A DNA stretch of 64,000 nt from Kordiimonas gwangyangensis DSM 19435 = JCM 12864 (lineage in GTDB: Bacteria; Pseudomonadota; Alphaproteobacteria; Sphingomonadales; Kordiimonadaceae): positions 140,673-204,672 of the forward strand of contig NZ_AQXF01000007.1 of assembly GCF_000375545.1 (NCBI RefSeq), written 5' to 3'. A model generated the notes under the pieces. That model saw nothing but the letters and a program-made list of their open reading frames with translations. It was not told where the DNA came from and did not search any database. This document shows, one piece after another, positions 54,778 to 64,000 of this stretch. How positions within the stretch are numbered: position 1 is the stretch's first letter; the number at the start of each line of letters is the position of its first letter. The translations under genes were made by a program, and so were the position numbers.

Positions 54778-56598
54778 CTATGCGGGTTCAAATGCCGCCA
54801 ATGCGTCCAGAAACGCAACGCCATATTTCTCGACCTTACGCGGTCCGACACCGCTGACACCAAGCAGGTCATCAAGCCGCGCGGGTTTGCGCGCAGCAAA
54901 CTCCATCAGAACCGCGTCATGGAAAATCACATAGGCAGGTACATTCTCTGCCCTCGCCAGTTCGCGCCGTACCTCCTTGAGATATTCAAAGAGCGGTTGG
55001 TCGCTGCCTGCTAGGGTGACCTGCTCGGCCTTACGTCCACCCCTCCGGCGCTTTGGCGCGGCAACATATTCAACAAATTCCACACGACCGCTGCCGTGCA
55101 GGAGCGCTGCCCCGGGCTCTCGTATCTTCAAGGAGCCATAGGTCGGGTCCACGTCAATGAGCCCGGCAGCGAACATTTGCCGGAAAACTGCCTGCCACGC
55201 AGGAGTTGGCAGTGTGCGCCCCTCGCCATAACCCGGCAACCTGTCATGACCCGCTGCAACGATTTTCGCGCTATTCGCGCCAATCAACAGGTCGATAATA
55301 TGGCCCCGACCATATATTTCGCCGCTGTCCTCAATAAGGGAAAGTGCCAATCTGGCGTGCGCAGTACCATCGTAGACGGTTGGCGGGTTGAGGCAGGTAT
55401 CGCAGTGCCCACAGGGTGCTTTCTCGGCATCACCGAAATAGCGCAACAGCACATTGCGGCGGCAGCCAGCAGCCTCGCAAAAAGCGAGCAAAGCATTCAG
55501 CCGCTGCATCTCTGACCGCTTCTTCGCATCAGACGCGTTTGACCCATTGATCATATCACGGCGCACGCGGATGTTATCGAAGCCATAGAGCATAAGTGCA
55601 CGTGCGGGCCCGCCGTCACGCCCAGCGCGGCCCATTTCCTGGTAATAGGCTTCCATACTGCTGGGCAGGTCCATATGCATGACAAAACGTACGTCCGGCT
55701 TGTCGATCCCCATGCCGAACGCGATGGTCGCCACCATAATGACGCCCGCGCGGCTCAGGAATACCTCCTGGTTTTCCTGCCGCACCTCAGAGGGCAAGCC
55801 CGCATGGTATGGTAGCGCCATATAGCCGTTTTCACAGAGTAGCTTGGCAGTGGCTTCCACCTTTGCGCGCGACAGGCAGTACACAATCCCTTGCTGGCCT
55901 GAAAACTCGGATACAAAATCGAGCAGCTGGCGGTTGCCGTTATTCTTTTGCTGCACATCGATGCGGATGTTGGGCCGGTCAAAGCCCTGCACCATCATCT
56001 CACCGTTGTTGCCGAGCAGATGCTCCATGATTTCGGCCCGGGTTGGCTGGTCCGCGGTCGCGGTAAAGGCACCAATGGGCACGTCAGGGAACATTTCGCG
56101 CAATTGATTGAGCTGGCGGTATTCAGGGCGAAAATCGTGGCCCCACTGGGACACACAGTGCGCCTCATCAACAACGAACATGCCCACATTTTGTTTTGTG
56201 AGCGCACCAAGCAGCCGCCCGTTCAAAAGCTGCTCAGGTGACAGGTATAAAAATTTCAACTCACCAGCCACTAGACGGTGCCAAATCGTTACTTTTTCAT
56301 CCCGGGTTTTGGTGCTGTTGATGGTGTCAGCACTGATGCCATTTGCGCGCAAGCTCGCGACCTGATCATCCATCAAGGCGAGGAGCGGCGACACAACAAT
56401 GGCCACCCCTTCGCGCATCAGTGCCGCAATCTGGTAACACAGACTTTTGCCCGCACCCGTAGGCATAATGGCCAAAAGGTTCTGCCCTGAAATCAGCGTT
56501 TCTGCGGCAGCGCGCTGGCCATCCCGAAACGCCGAAAAGCCAAACACTTCATGCAATACCTCATCAAGGGATTGGGCTCTTGCGTTATGTGGCTGCAT
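54778..56598 (-). CDS. recQ: ATP-dependent DNA helicase RecQ
   Basis: A 606-residue 3'-5' DNA helicase: MPTGAGKSLCYQ (Walker A), FVVDEAHCVS (DEAH box), the second RecA-like domain with MGRAGRDG, a zinc-binding RQC part (CGHCDTCLNPP) and a C-terminal HRDC domain (residues about 530-600). It acts in recombination and fork repair. The frame is open to 56679 but the family start is the ATG at 56598. A stand-alone gene. Confidence 0.95.
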   Translation of the reverse strand: MQPHNARAQSLDEVLHEVFGFSAFRDGQRAAAETLISGQNLLAIMPTGAGKSLCYQIAALMREGVAIVVSPLLALMDDQVASLRANGISADTINSTKTRDEKVTIWHRLVAGELKFLYLSPEQLLNGRLLGALTKQNVGMFVVDEAHCVSQWGHDFRPEYRQLNQLREMFPDVPIGAFTATADQPTRAEIMEHLLGNNGEMMVQGFDRPNIRIDVQQKNNGNRQLLDFVSEFSGQQGIVYCLSRAKVEATAKLLCENGYMALPYHAGLPSEVRQENQEVFLSRAGVIMVATIAFGMGIDKPDVRFVMHMDLPSSMEAYYQEMGRAGRDGGPARALMLYGFDNIRVRRDMINGSNASDAKKRSEMQRLNALLAFCEAAGCRRNVLLRYFGDAEKAPCGHCDTCLNPPTVYDGTAHARLALSLIEDSGEIYGRGHIIDLLIGANSAKIVAAGHDRLPGYGEGRTLPTPAWQAVFRQMFAAGLIDVDPTYGSLKIREPGAALLHGSGRVEFVEYVAAPKRRRGGRKAEQVTLAGSDQPLFEYLKEVRRELARAENVPAYVIFHDAVLMEFAARKPARLDDLLGVSGVGPRKVEKYGVAFLDALAAFEPA

Positions 56599-56840
56599 GG
56601 GTGAGGACTTTCGGGTCGGGGCAATATCCCTGCACCATACAGCCCACATCACCTCTCGCAACCTTAAACACGCGAACACAGGAAAGTCCCAGATACGTTC
56701 TGGCTATAGAGGCTTCAGAAACAGGCGCCGCTAAGCTATTGCGAGCAGGCACAGGGCGCACTTGCTCACCTCAGCGAACTGGCCAGCCCGAACAACTGGG
56801 ATTTTGTGAGGTCGACTAGGCGTACAGATCCTGCCTAATG

Positions 56841-59015
56841 CTAATTGGCCCGCGCTTTCGCCTCCAGACGCCGCTTGTGCAGCAGAGGCTCTGTGTAACC
56901 GTTCGGCTGCTCCCGGCCTTTAAAGATCAGGTCGGCTGCAGCCTGAAAAGCAATGCTGTCATCGAAGTTCGGTGCCATGGGTTGGTACGCCAGGTCGCCT
57001 GCATTTTGCGCGTCGACGATGGCTGCCATGCGCTCCAGTGCCCCCTGCACCTGCGCCTGACTGCAGATACCATGGTGCAGCCAGTTGGCGACATGCTGAC
57101 TGGAAATGCGGAGCGTCGCGCGATCCTCCATCAAGCCAACGTTGTTGATGTCCGGCACCTTGGAACACCCAACCCCCTGATCGATCCAGCGCACAACATA
57201 ACCGAGGATACCCTGGGCATTGTTGTCCAACTCACGCTGTACTTCTTCCTCTGACAGGTTACGCCCCCGCATAAGCGGTACCGTCAGGATATCATCCAGA
57301 CTGGCTCGCGGCGCACTTGCGAGTTCCTTCTGGCGATCTGCCACGGACACCATGTGGTAGTGCTGCGCATGGAGCGTTGCCGCTGTCGGTGACGGCACCC
57401 AGGCACAACTCGCGCCAGCTTTGGGGTGCCCGATCTTTTCCACCATCATTCGCGCCATCTCGTCAGGCATAGCCCACATGCCTTTGCCAATCTGCGCCAC
57501 GCCCTGCAAGCCGCACTCGAGACCGATATTCACGTTCCAGTTCTCATACGCCGCAATCCAGGGCTCACCCTTGATATCGCCTTTGGGCAGGAAGGCACCC
57601 GCTTCCATGCTGGTGTGAAGTTCGTCGCCTGTCCGGTCAAGGAAACCGGTATTTATAAACACAAGACGGTCCTTCACCGCACGGATACACTCCTTCAGGT
57701 TCACCGTGGTGCGGCGCTCTTCATCCATTACGCCAACCTTGATCGTGAAGCGTTCGAGTCCAAGAATGTCTTCAACCGCCCCCATGATTTCATTCGTGAG
57801 CGCCACCTCTGCAGGGCCATGCATTTTCGGCTTAACAATATAGATGCTGCCCATCCGACTATTGGCATTCTCACCTTTCTTCTTCAGATCATGTATCGCA
57901 CACAGACTGGTCACGAGTGCATCCAGAAGTCCTTCAGAAACCTCCTCGCCTGCTACATCGAGAACAGCAGGTGTCGTCATCAAGTGGCCAACGTTGCGCA
58001 CAAGAAGAAGGCTGCGCCCCGGCAGGGTGATCTCTCCGCCGCTTGCGGCATTGTAGATCCGGTCCTTGTTGAGACTCCGGGTCATCTCCTGACCGCCCTT
58101 CGTGAAGGTGTCGGTGAGGTCACCTTTCATGAGACCGAGCCAGTTGCGGTAGACGGTGGTTTTGTCTTCGCCGTCCACAGCCGCGACAGAATCTTCACAG
58201 TCCTGAATGGTCGAGATTGCGGCTTCAAGCACTACGTCTTTCACGCCCGCGCGCGAACTCGCGCCGACCGGGTGCCCCCTGTCGATCTGAATCTCGATAT
58301 GCAGGCCGTTGTTCTTGAGAAGGATCGAGGACGGTGCATCCGCGCTGCCCTGATAACCGACGAACTGCGCAGCATTCGCAAGGCCCACCTCATTGCCTGA
58401 CGCGGTCTCCACTTTCAAGACGCCGGCTTCAACCTTATAAGCAGCAACATCCGCGTGTTTTGCGCCTGCGAGCGGCACAGCGTCATCGAGGAAGGCAGCG
58501 GCTTTCGCAACCACCACAGCACCACGTGCCGTGTTGTATTTAGCAGTTTTCTCGAGCCCTGGTTCCTCGGCAATCACGTCGGTGCCATAATAGGCGTCAT
58601 AAAGGCTGCCCCAACGCGCGTTCGCTGCATTCAGGGCAAAGCGTGCGTTCATCACCGGCACCACCAACTGAGGTCCCGCAATGCTGGCGATCTCAGGGTC
58701 CACATTCTTGGTGTCAATTTTAAATGCCGGCCCCTCGCTCTCGAGATATCCAATCTCCTGAAGGAAGGTTTTATACTCGCCAAAGTCAAAATTCGGCCCG
58801 GGATTGGCTTTGTGCCACGCGTCAATTTTAGCCTGCAATGCCTCACGGCGTTCTAGAGCCTGTCGGGTTTTAGGGCCGTAGGTTTTGACAAGAGCGGCGA
58901 GACCGGACCAGAACGTTTGCGGGTCAATACCCGAACCCGGCAGGGCTTCATTTTCGATAAAGCCGTAGAGTTCCTTTGCCACCAGCAAACCGCTTACTTC
59001 TACCCGATCCGTCAT
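56841..59015 (-). CDS. glcB: Malate synthase G
   Basis: A 724-residue monomeric malate synthase that joins glyoxylate and acetyl-Co[21 protein letters not shown] at the N-terminus, [40 protein letters not shown] (catalytic Arg and magnesium site) and GIWAMP-like [10 protein letters not shown] are present. GGAG precedes the ATG at 59015; the frame upstream is not family sequence. It follows isocitrate lyase on the same strand with a 149-bp gap, completing the glyoxylate shunt. Confidence 0.95.
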   Translation of the reverse strand: MTDRVEVSGLLVAKELYGFIENEALPGSGIDPQTFWSGLAALVKTYGPKTRQALERREALQAKIDAWHKANPGPNFDFGEYKTFLQEIGYLESEGPAFKIDTKNVDPEIASIAGPQLVVPVMNARFALNAANARWGSLYDAYYGTDVIAEEPGLEKTAKYNTARGAVVVAKAAAFLDDAVPLAGAKHADVAAYKVEAGVLKVETASGNEVGLANAAQFVGYQGSADAPSSILLKNNGLHIEIQIDRGHPVGASSRAGVKDVVLEAAISTIQDCEDSVAAVDGEDKTTVYRNWLGLMKGDLTDTFTKGGQEMTRSLNKDRIYNAASGGEITLPGRSLLLVRNVGHLMTTPAVLDVAGEEVSEGLLDALVTSLCAIHDLKKKGENANSRMGSIYIVKPKMHGPAEVALTNEIMGAVEDILGLERFTIKVGVMDEERRTTVNLKECIRAVKDRLVFINTGFLDRTGDELHTSMEAGAFLPKGDIKGEPWIAAYENWNVNIGLECGLQGVAQIGKGMWAMPDEMARMMVEKIGHPKAGASCAWVPSPTAATLHAQHYHMVSVADRQKELASAPRASLDDILTVPLMRGRNLSEEEVQRELDNNAQGILGYVVRWIDQGVGCSKVPDINNVGLMEDRATLRISSQHVANWLHHGICSQAQVQGALERMAAIVDAQNAGDLAYQPMAPNFDDSIAFQAAADLIFKGREQPNGYTEPLLHKRRLEAKARAN

Positions 59016-59164
59016 TTCTTTCTCCGTCACGCTCAAGACTTTCAAAGCCCGATTACTATACTCAAATTTTGGCGACTGGCCCGAATAATCGGGCCCAGAC
59101 AAGATAACTGCCGCCCCCTCCGTACGTTGGAAAGAGCGGCAGTTTTGTATCCCGATTTAGCCGC

Positions 59165-60790
59165 TTAGCCGAACTGGTTCATGGTGTTGTCTTCACCAGC
59201 TGCCTTCAGTGCTGCTTCACCAGCGAAATATTCCTTGTGGTCATCGCCAATATCCGAACCAGCCATATTCTGGTGCTTCACGCAGGCGATGCCCTGGCGG
59301 ATTTCTTCACGCTGAACCTGCTTCACGTAACCAAGCATGGCTTCCTCACCGAAGTAGCGCTTGGCCAGATTGTCCGTCGACAGCGCCGCCGTGTGGTATG
59401 TCGGCAAAGTGATCAGGTGGTGGAAGATACCGGCCCGCTTTGAGCCGTCCCGCTGGAAGGTACGGATTTTCTCATCCGCGGCAGCGGCCAGTTCCGTGTC
59501 GTCATAGTCAACACTCATCAGCTTCCCACGGTCGTAAGCGGATACGTCCTTGCCTTCTGCTTCCCAGGCATCGAACACTTGTTGGCGGAAGTTGAGCGTC
59601 CAGTTAAAGGACGGCGAGTTGTTGTACACAAGCTTCGCGTTCGGAATAACTTCACGAATGCGGTCTACCATGCCCGCGATCTGCTCAACGTGAGGCTTCT
59701 CGGTTTCGATCCACAAGAGGTCGGCGCCGTTCTGCAGCGAGGTGATACAGTCGAGAACGCAGCGGTCTTCACCCGTACCTGCCCGGAACTGGAACAGGTT
59801 GGAAGGCAGCCGTTTGGGGCGCAGCAGTTTGCCGTCGCGGTTGATGACAACGTCGTTTGCCTTCAGGTCGCCGGCCGCAACTTCTTCACAGTCAAGGAAG
59901 CTGTTGTACTGGTCACCAATGTCACCCGGCTCCTTCGAGTAAGCGATTTGCTTCGTAAGGCCAGCACCAAGGCTGTCCGTGCGCGTTACAACGATACCAT
60001 TGTCCACACCGAGTTCGAGGAAGGCGTAACGACACGCGCGAACTTTCGCGAGGAAGTCTTCATGCGGCACCGTTACTTTACCGTCCTGGTGGCCACACTG
60101 CTTCTCGTCAGACACCTGGTTCTCGATCTGGAGGGCACAAGCGCCTGCTTCGATCATTTTCTTCGCGAGCAGATAGGTCGCCTCCGCGTTACCGAAGCCG
60201 GCGTCAATATCCGCAATGATTGGAACAACGTGGGTCTCGAAGTTGTCGATCTTGCTTTGAACTTCAGCTTCAAGCGCGGCATTACCGGCTTTGCGTGCAG
60301 CGTCGAGCTCACGGAAGTAGCCGCCAAGCTCACGGGCATCAGCCTGCTTGAGGAAAGTGTAGAGCTCCTCAATCAGTGCTGGAACCGAAGTTTTCTCGTG
60401 CATACTTTGGTCCGGCAGCGGGCCGAACTCGGACCTGAGCGCCGCAACCATCCAGCCAGAAAGATAGAGGTAGCGGCCCTTAGTCGTGCCGAAGTGCTTC
60501 TTGATGGAAATCAGCTTCTGCTGGCCAATGAAACCATGCCAGCAGCCAAGCGACTGTGTGTAGTTGGCTGGATCGGCATCATAGGCTGCCATATCCTTGC
60601 GCATGATGTCTGCAGTATAGCGCGCGATATCGAGACCGGTATGGAAACGGTTCTGCGCGCGCATGCGGGCGACCGCCTCGGCGTCGATGCCATCCCATGT
60701 ACCCTTGAAGCTGCTGATCAGATCCTGAACGTTTTTGATGTCGTCCTGATAGCTCATGATCTTCTTCCCGTTTGTTTTGTCAAATGGCAT
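59165..60790 (-). CDS. aceA: Isocitrate lyase
   Basis: A 541-residue enzyme from the ATG at 60790 (530 from 60757, which matches the family N-terminus SYQDDI). AGGAG 8 nt before 60790 supports the longer form. It cleaves isocitrate to glyoxylate and succinate. RTDSLGA, the catalytic cysteine in KQCGHQDGK and NSPSFNW are present; the Gln after Lys and the length are those of the Pseudomonas aeruginosa-type lyase. The divergent ScfR-type regulator probably controls it. Confidence 0.95.
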   Translation of the reverse strand: MPFDKTNGKKIMSYQDDIKNVQDLISSFKGTWDGIDAEAVARMRAQNRFHTGLDIARYTADIMRKDMAAYDADPANYTQSLGCWHGFIGQQKLISIKKHFGTTKGRYLYLSGWMVAALRSEFGPLPDQSMHEKTSVPALIEELYTFLKQADARELGGYFRELDAARKAGNAALEAEVQSKIDNFETHVVPIIADIDAGFGNAEATYLLAKKMIEAGACALQIENQVSDEKQCGHQDGKVTVPHEDFLAKVRACRYAFLELGVDNGIVVTRTDSLGAGLTKQIAYSKEPGDIGDQYNSFLDCEEVAAGDLKANDVVINRDGKLLRPKRLPSNLFQFRAGTGEDRCVLDCITSLQNGADLLWIETEKPHVEQIAGMVDRIREVIPNAKLVYNNSPSFNWTLNFRQQVFDAWEAEGKDVSAYDRGKLMSVDYDDTELAAAADEKIRTFQRDGSKRAGIFHHLITLPTYHTAALSTDNLAKRYFGEEAMLGYVKQVQREEIRQGIACVKHQNMAGSDIGDDHKEYFAGEAALKAAGEDNTMNQFG

Positions 60791-60901
60791 CGCGTTATCT
60801 CCTCTGCACATTGTCATTCATCCACCTCCGTGGTCTGATTGACTTGCCTTGAGCCGGTGATACGCGGGAAAAAGCTTTTTTGCACACGGCATTTAGTGAA
60901 C

Positions 60902-60960
60902 TTGTAAATTCTCACAAAATATTTTGTAACTTTGTAAGTCTTGTAATATTGTTTCTGTAA
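60902..60960. promoter_or_regulatory. Operator array between aceA and the ScfR-type regulator
   Basis: The perfect palindrome ACAAAATATTTTGT (60914-60927) is overlapped or followed by four TTGTAA repeats (60902, 60924, 60932 and 60941) and a CTGTAA (60955). RamB/ScfR-type proteins bind short AT-rich direct repeats near glyoxylate genes, so this is a good candidate binding region. Confidence 0.5.
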
Positions 60961-60974
60961 ATAGAGAGGCTGGC

Positions 60975-62369
60975 ATGGCAAAAGAACGCAGTATTTTCAT
61001 GGGGCCCAGGATCAGGCGACTTCGGCGCGACCTGGGCCTGACGCAGGTCGGCATGGCCGAGGATCTAGAGGTTTCGCCCTCCTATATTGCGCTTATTGAA
61101 ACCAACCAGCGCCCGGTGACGGCATCCATGCTCCTGAAGCTTGCCGAGATTTACCGCACGGACATTGCATCGCTTGCGCGCGGGTCTGGCGACGACTTCA
61201 ATGCCCAGATAGCGGCGACCTTTAAGTCTCCCCTGTTTGCTGACCTTGACCTTTCCCCTCTCGAAATTCAGGATTTTGCCAGCACATTTCCAGCTACGGC
61301 GGAGGCCGTTATTCGCCTCTATACAGCCTATCAAGAAGGCCAGATGGCTCTCGCCGACCAAACGGGCGGCGAAAGCACTGCCGGTCCTGATCCCGTGAGT
61401 GAAGCCCGGCGGTTCCTCGCTGCACGCAAAAACTATTTCCTCGAGATCGACAACAAGGCCGAAGACCTCGCACAGGAAATCAGACGTGTTGGAGGCTACG
61501 AGCAATATTTTGCCGACCAGCGCCTCAGAGTACGTCGCCTGCCATCCGATGTGATGATGGGCTTCACCCGGCGGTTTGATATGCACCGGCGTGAAATTGT
61601 GCTCGACGAAGCGCTCGATAACGCCAGCGCCAATTTCCAACTCGCACTGCAGATTGCCTATATGGAAATGACTGAGGTCATTGCAGACAGCCTCGCCGGC
61701 ACGGAGTTCGATACTGAAAACGGTGAGAAGCTGACCAAGCGTGCACTCGCCAGCTATGCAGCGGGCGCAATCATGATGCCCTACCATGCTTTCGCTAAAG
61801 CCGCGAAAAACAGGCACTATGATATCGAGGCCCTCGGCAGACAGTTCGGTGCCAGCTTTGAACAGGTCGCGCACCGCCTGACCACCCTCCAGAAGCCAGG
61901 TCAAGAGGGTGTGCCCTTCTTCTTTATCCGCGTTGATGCCGCAGGCAATGTTTCCAAGCGGCTTGACGGTGCCGGGTTCCCCTTCGCGCGCCACGGCGGC
62001 TCCTGCCCGCTTTGGAGCGTACATAGCGCCTTCAAGAAACCGCGGGAAGTGATCACCCAGTGGGTTGAACTGCCGGACGGTGAACGCTTCTTCTCGATTG
62101 TCCGAACAGTAACGGCTGGCGGCGGAGGCTATGGCCGTCCCCAGATTGAACGCGCCATCGCACTCTGCTGCTCATCCCAGCACGCCCATAAGCTGGTTTA
62201 CACCCAAGGCACAGACATTTCAGCTGTGCAGCCGACACCAATCGGCGTGACCTGCCGCCTCTGTCACCGCGCCGACTGCCTCGCCCGAGCAGAACCGCCC
62301 ATAGGCCGCTCGCTCCTGTCGGATGACTATCGTCGGCCGTCAACACCATTTGGTCTGGTTGATCCCTAA
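60975..62369 (+). CDS. Short-chain acyl-CoA regulator, RamB/ScfR-like
   Basis: A 464-residue regulator with an XRE-type helix-turn-helix (about 10-70: RIRRLRRDLGLTQVGMAEDL, SYIALIETNQRPV), an IrrE-like middle domain and the C-terminal DUF2083 part ending in VTCRLCHRADCLARAEPP, with cysteines that could bind a cofactor. Relatives sense acetyl-CoA or propionyl-CoA and control acetate and glyoxylate genes. It is divergent from aceA, consistent with this role. Neither regulator function nor ligand is proven here. Confidence 0.85.
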   Translation: MAKERSIFMGPRIRRLRRDLGLTQVGMAEDLEVSPSYIALIETNQRPVTASMLLKLAEIYRTDIASLARGSGDDFNAQIAATFKSPLFADLDLSPLEIQDFASTFPATAEAVIRLYTAYQEGQMALADQTGGESTAGPDPVSEARRFLAARKNYFLEIDNKAEDLAQEIRRVGGYEQYFADQRLRVRRLPSDVMMGFTRRFDMHRREIVLDEALDNASANFQLALQIAYMEMTEVIADSLAGTEFDTENGEKLTKRALASYAAGAIMMPYHAFAKAAKNRHYDIEALGRQFGASFEQVAHRLTTLQKPGQEGVPFFFIRVDAAGNVSKRLDGAGFPFARHGGSCPLWSVHSAFKKPREVITQWVELPDGERFFSIVRTVTAGGGGYGRPQIERAIALCCSSQHAHKLVYTQGTDISAVQPTPIGVTCRLCHRADCLARAEPPIGRSLLSDDYRRPSTPFGLVDP

Positions 62370-62590
62370 GAGGGCTGGGCCTCACAGTCAACCAACTCAG
62401 ATGGTCATAGTCTGCAGCGAACATGCGCATCCGCTGGACTAATTCATCGGAAGATATGTTATGAAATAACCTTTCATCCCACAAACGGCACAACTCGTCG
62501 CTGAGCCATTGTCTATACTAACCGATTAACCGAAGCCAGATACGAGAATAAGCGGTCAAGTTTGACTGCCCCAGCCACACGGAGCCAAGC

Positions 62591-63448
62591 ATGAAAAAAA
62601 TCGCTATACTCGTCATCGCGTTAATGGTGCCGATGGGCGGCAGCCAAGCGAACGACCCGCACGCGTATCAAATACCCCGCACGGAGGTAGTCCCCATAGA
62701 AGATACCCAAAACGGCCGACAATATGAGATCTACGTCAAACTGCCCGAGAGCTATTGGGAAGATGCGGAGAAGCTGTTCCCGGTAATCTACACCACCGAT
62801 GCTGCTTGGCACATGGACCTTCTATCCGGCACCACCGAGTATTTGATGCCAGATACTATTCTCGTCGGCATCTCATGGCAGAAGAATTCGGCAGAGGATA
62901 TTGATGACGCGCGGCCCTTTGTTAGCAGGTTCCGTGACTACTCTTTCGTCGCCCATGAAAACCCTGAAATCCAAGCCAAATATCAGATGGGCCAAGCCAG
63001 CACCCACCTGACTTTTATTCGCAATGACGTCATCCAATATATTGAGCAACGCTACCGAGTCACCCCGGGCCAAAGGGCTTACCTCGGTTATTCCATGGGC
63101 GCCTCTTTTGGTTCTTATGTCTTGTTTGCCAAGCCAGATACGTTCAACCAATACATTCTTGGCAGCCCCTCACTGGACCAGCTTGAGATCGATTTTCTGA
63201 CCGGCATGCAAGACCAGGCAGTGCCTGATAGGCAAAACATGAATACTCATGTGTTTGTATCAATCGGGGAGAAGGAAGAAGCTAACCTCGAGCTTACAAG
63301 GGCCTTTGTATCGCTGCTGCAGCAACGCAACCAACCAGGCTTTCCGCGTTCTGACCTGCAAATCATCGAAGATTCTGATCACTCGACTGCCGTACCAGAG
63401 ACCTTCGTACGCGGCATCAAATGGCTATCAGCGCTCACTGGCGAATAA
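62591..63448 (+). CDS. Secreted esterase of the enterochelin-esterase-like alpha/beta hydrolase family
   Basis: A 285-residue protein with a signal peptide (about residues 1-20, ending GGSQA-ND). The nucleophile motif is GYSMGAS (Ser about 177), with a conserved HST near the C-terminus providing the histidine (DSDHSTAVPE). It should hydrolyse esters outside the cytoplasm; the substrate is unknown. GGAG precedes the ATG. Base composition appears less GC-rich than its neighbours, and it borders the repeat-rich end of the window, so it may be acquired. Confidence 0.82.
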   Translation: MKKIAILVIALMVPMGGSQANDPHAYQIPRTEVVPIEDTQNGRQYEIYVKLPESYWEDAEKLFPVIYTTDAAWHMDLLSGTTEYLMPDTILVGISWQKNSAEDIDDARPFVSRFRDYSFVAHENPEIQAKYQMGQASTHLTFIRNDVIQYIEQRYRVTPGQRAYLGYSMGASFGSYVLFAKPDTFNQYILGSPSLDQLEIDFLTGMQDQAVPDRQNMNTHVFVSIGEKEEANLELTRAFVSLLQQRNQPGFPRSDLQIIEDSDHSTAVPETFVRGIKWLSALTGE

Positions 63449-63753
63449 ACTCTGCTTTGTCTTCATACACCAGGCCACTCGCGAGCAAGTTTGAGTGCCC
63501 TGCCACACGATGTGATTGGCTTTTTGCTCTGAGGGATCTGACGGGCTGCGCCTAAAACGGGACAGGCCTTGGTTTTGCCCGGGTCCTTTTTGAGGCTTTC
63601 GCTCTTCGGTGGTTTTGGTCTGAGGATTTACCGGCAGTTGCTACGCTTTGTGCCGTTGCCTCCAAGCCATTGCTTAGCAATGCCTTTCCGGCCGAACCGG
63701 CGTGCTCATAGGCCTGCGGCCAGCTTCGCAAACACCGTCTCCACCTACCAATA

Positions 63754-63788
63754 AAAAAGCCAGCACCCTTTAGGGTACTGGCCTTTTT
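63754..63788. terminator. Hairpin terminator before the first tRNA-tail-like repeat
   Basis: CCAG (63760-63763) with CTGG and ACCC with GGGT form a stem with A-rich and T-rich flanks (AAAAAG on the left, CCTTTTT on the right). Usable in both directions. No gene ends directly at it. Confidence 0.6.
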
Positions 63789-63890
63789 AATGGTTGCGGG
63801 AGCAGGATTAGCCTCGTCGCTATGCACCTCGTCACTCCGCTTCGCTCCGTATGAACACAGTTTCATTCACCAGGCTCCTGCGACAAAGTC

Positions 63891-63925
63891 AAAAGCCCCT
63901 GCCACACGAGGTGACAGGGCCTTTT
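63891..63925. terminator. Hairpin terminator before the second tRNA-tail-like repeat
   Basis: AAAAGCCCCTG and GACAGGGCCTTTT pair around CCACACGAGGT. Its left arm and loop are shared, with one base change, with 63498-63515 just after the esterase gene. Confidence 0.6.
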
Positions 63926-64000
63926 AATTGGTTGCGGGCTCAGGATTTAGCTTCGCTGACCTTGGCGCTTGATCGCAACGCGACGCGTTGCTGCGCCTGC

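Larger units (their letters stand above)
63449..64000. other. Non-coding end region with terminators and tRNA-3'-end-like repeats
   Basis: No gene is convincing here. CCCTGCCACACGAxGTGA occurs at 63498-63515 and 63897-63914. Two hairpin terminators (63754-63788 and 63891-63925) are each followed, after 2-3 bp, by TGGTTGCGGG plus AG or CT plus CAGGATT (63791-63809 and 63929-63947). Reversed, this resembles the last 19 nt of an initiator-type tRNA-Met, but the rest of the tRNA is missing. Confidence 0.5.

Noticed and set aside
63449..64000. An intact tRNA gene at the window end
   Set aside because: Only a 3'-end-like segment matches; no anticodon arm or T-loop can be found on either strand.

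Overview
The window looks like a chromosomal segment of a heterotrophic, probably marine, alphaproteobacterium. The evidence is a zwf-pgl-edd-eda Entner-Doudoroff operon, TonB-receptor/SapC/tryptophan-halogenase genes, a RamB/ScfR-type regulator next to isocitrate lyase, and moderately high GC. A Kordiimonas-like or Hyphomonas-like lineage is a guess. There is no rRNA, CRISPR array, phage or intact insertion sequence. Nearly every gene is metabolic, and the theme is sugar capture and central carbon flux.

Layout. 1-2.7 kb: start of a photolyase (cut by the window edge), an SSS symporter with a small membrane partner, and a MAPEG protein, all on the minus strand. 2.9-8.4 kb: an exported serine protease, then the Entner-Doudoroff operon on the minus strand. 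8.6-12.9 kb: a GlcNAc operon nagR-nagB-nagA-nagP on the plus strand. 13-14.3 kb: small genes (PhnA-like, DUF1428, VOC). 14.3-25.9 kb: a GH20 hexosaminidase, two flavin-dependent halogenases with SapC, a TonB receptor, glucokinase 1 and a divergent LacI regulator (here LacI-B). 25.9-33.1 kb: a very divergent PEP-carboxylase homologue and an RND efflux pair. 33.3-39.3 kb: a tricorn-like protease, a second LacI regulator (LacI-A) and an SGLT-type sugar symporter. 39.4-42.7 kb: a pentapeptide protein and a RimK locus. 42.7-45.4 kb: a probable small RNA, a repeat-containing exported protein and glucokinase 2. 45.7-54.6 kb: glpD, glpK, a GH97 alpha-glucosidase, an N-formylglutamate amidohydrolase and an exported KatG. 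54.8-63.4 kb: recQ, the glyoxylate shunt (malate synthase G, isocitrate lyase) with its regulator, and an esterase. 63.45-64 kb: non-coding, with terminators and short repeats resembling a tRNA 3' end.

The most coherent signal is regulatory. A palindrome of the form TGACAGCGCTGTCA occurs upstream of five transcription units: zwf-pgl-edd-eda, the PEPC-like gene, the SGLT symporter with LacI-A, glucokinase 2 and the GH97 glucosidase. In four of the five a TTGACA -35 box lies inside the palindrome with a plausible -10 box 16-17 nt away. This predicts one repressor-controlled glucoside/glucose regulon covering extracytoplasmic hydrolysis, uptake, phosphorylation, Entner-Doudoroff catabolism and possibly anaplerosis. 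A close paralogue, LacI-B, has four sites of a sister motif (TGACAACGTTGTCA) in its own divergent promoter region with glucokinase 1, differing at the base pairs flanking the central CG. Other observations of note are the degenerate active site of the PEPC homologue, the SapC-halogenase-halogenase operon behind a TonB receptor, a structured small-RNA candidate at 43.16-43.31 kb, and a hairpin covering the ribosome-binding site of the tricorn-like protease.
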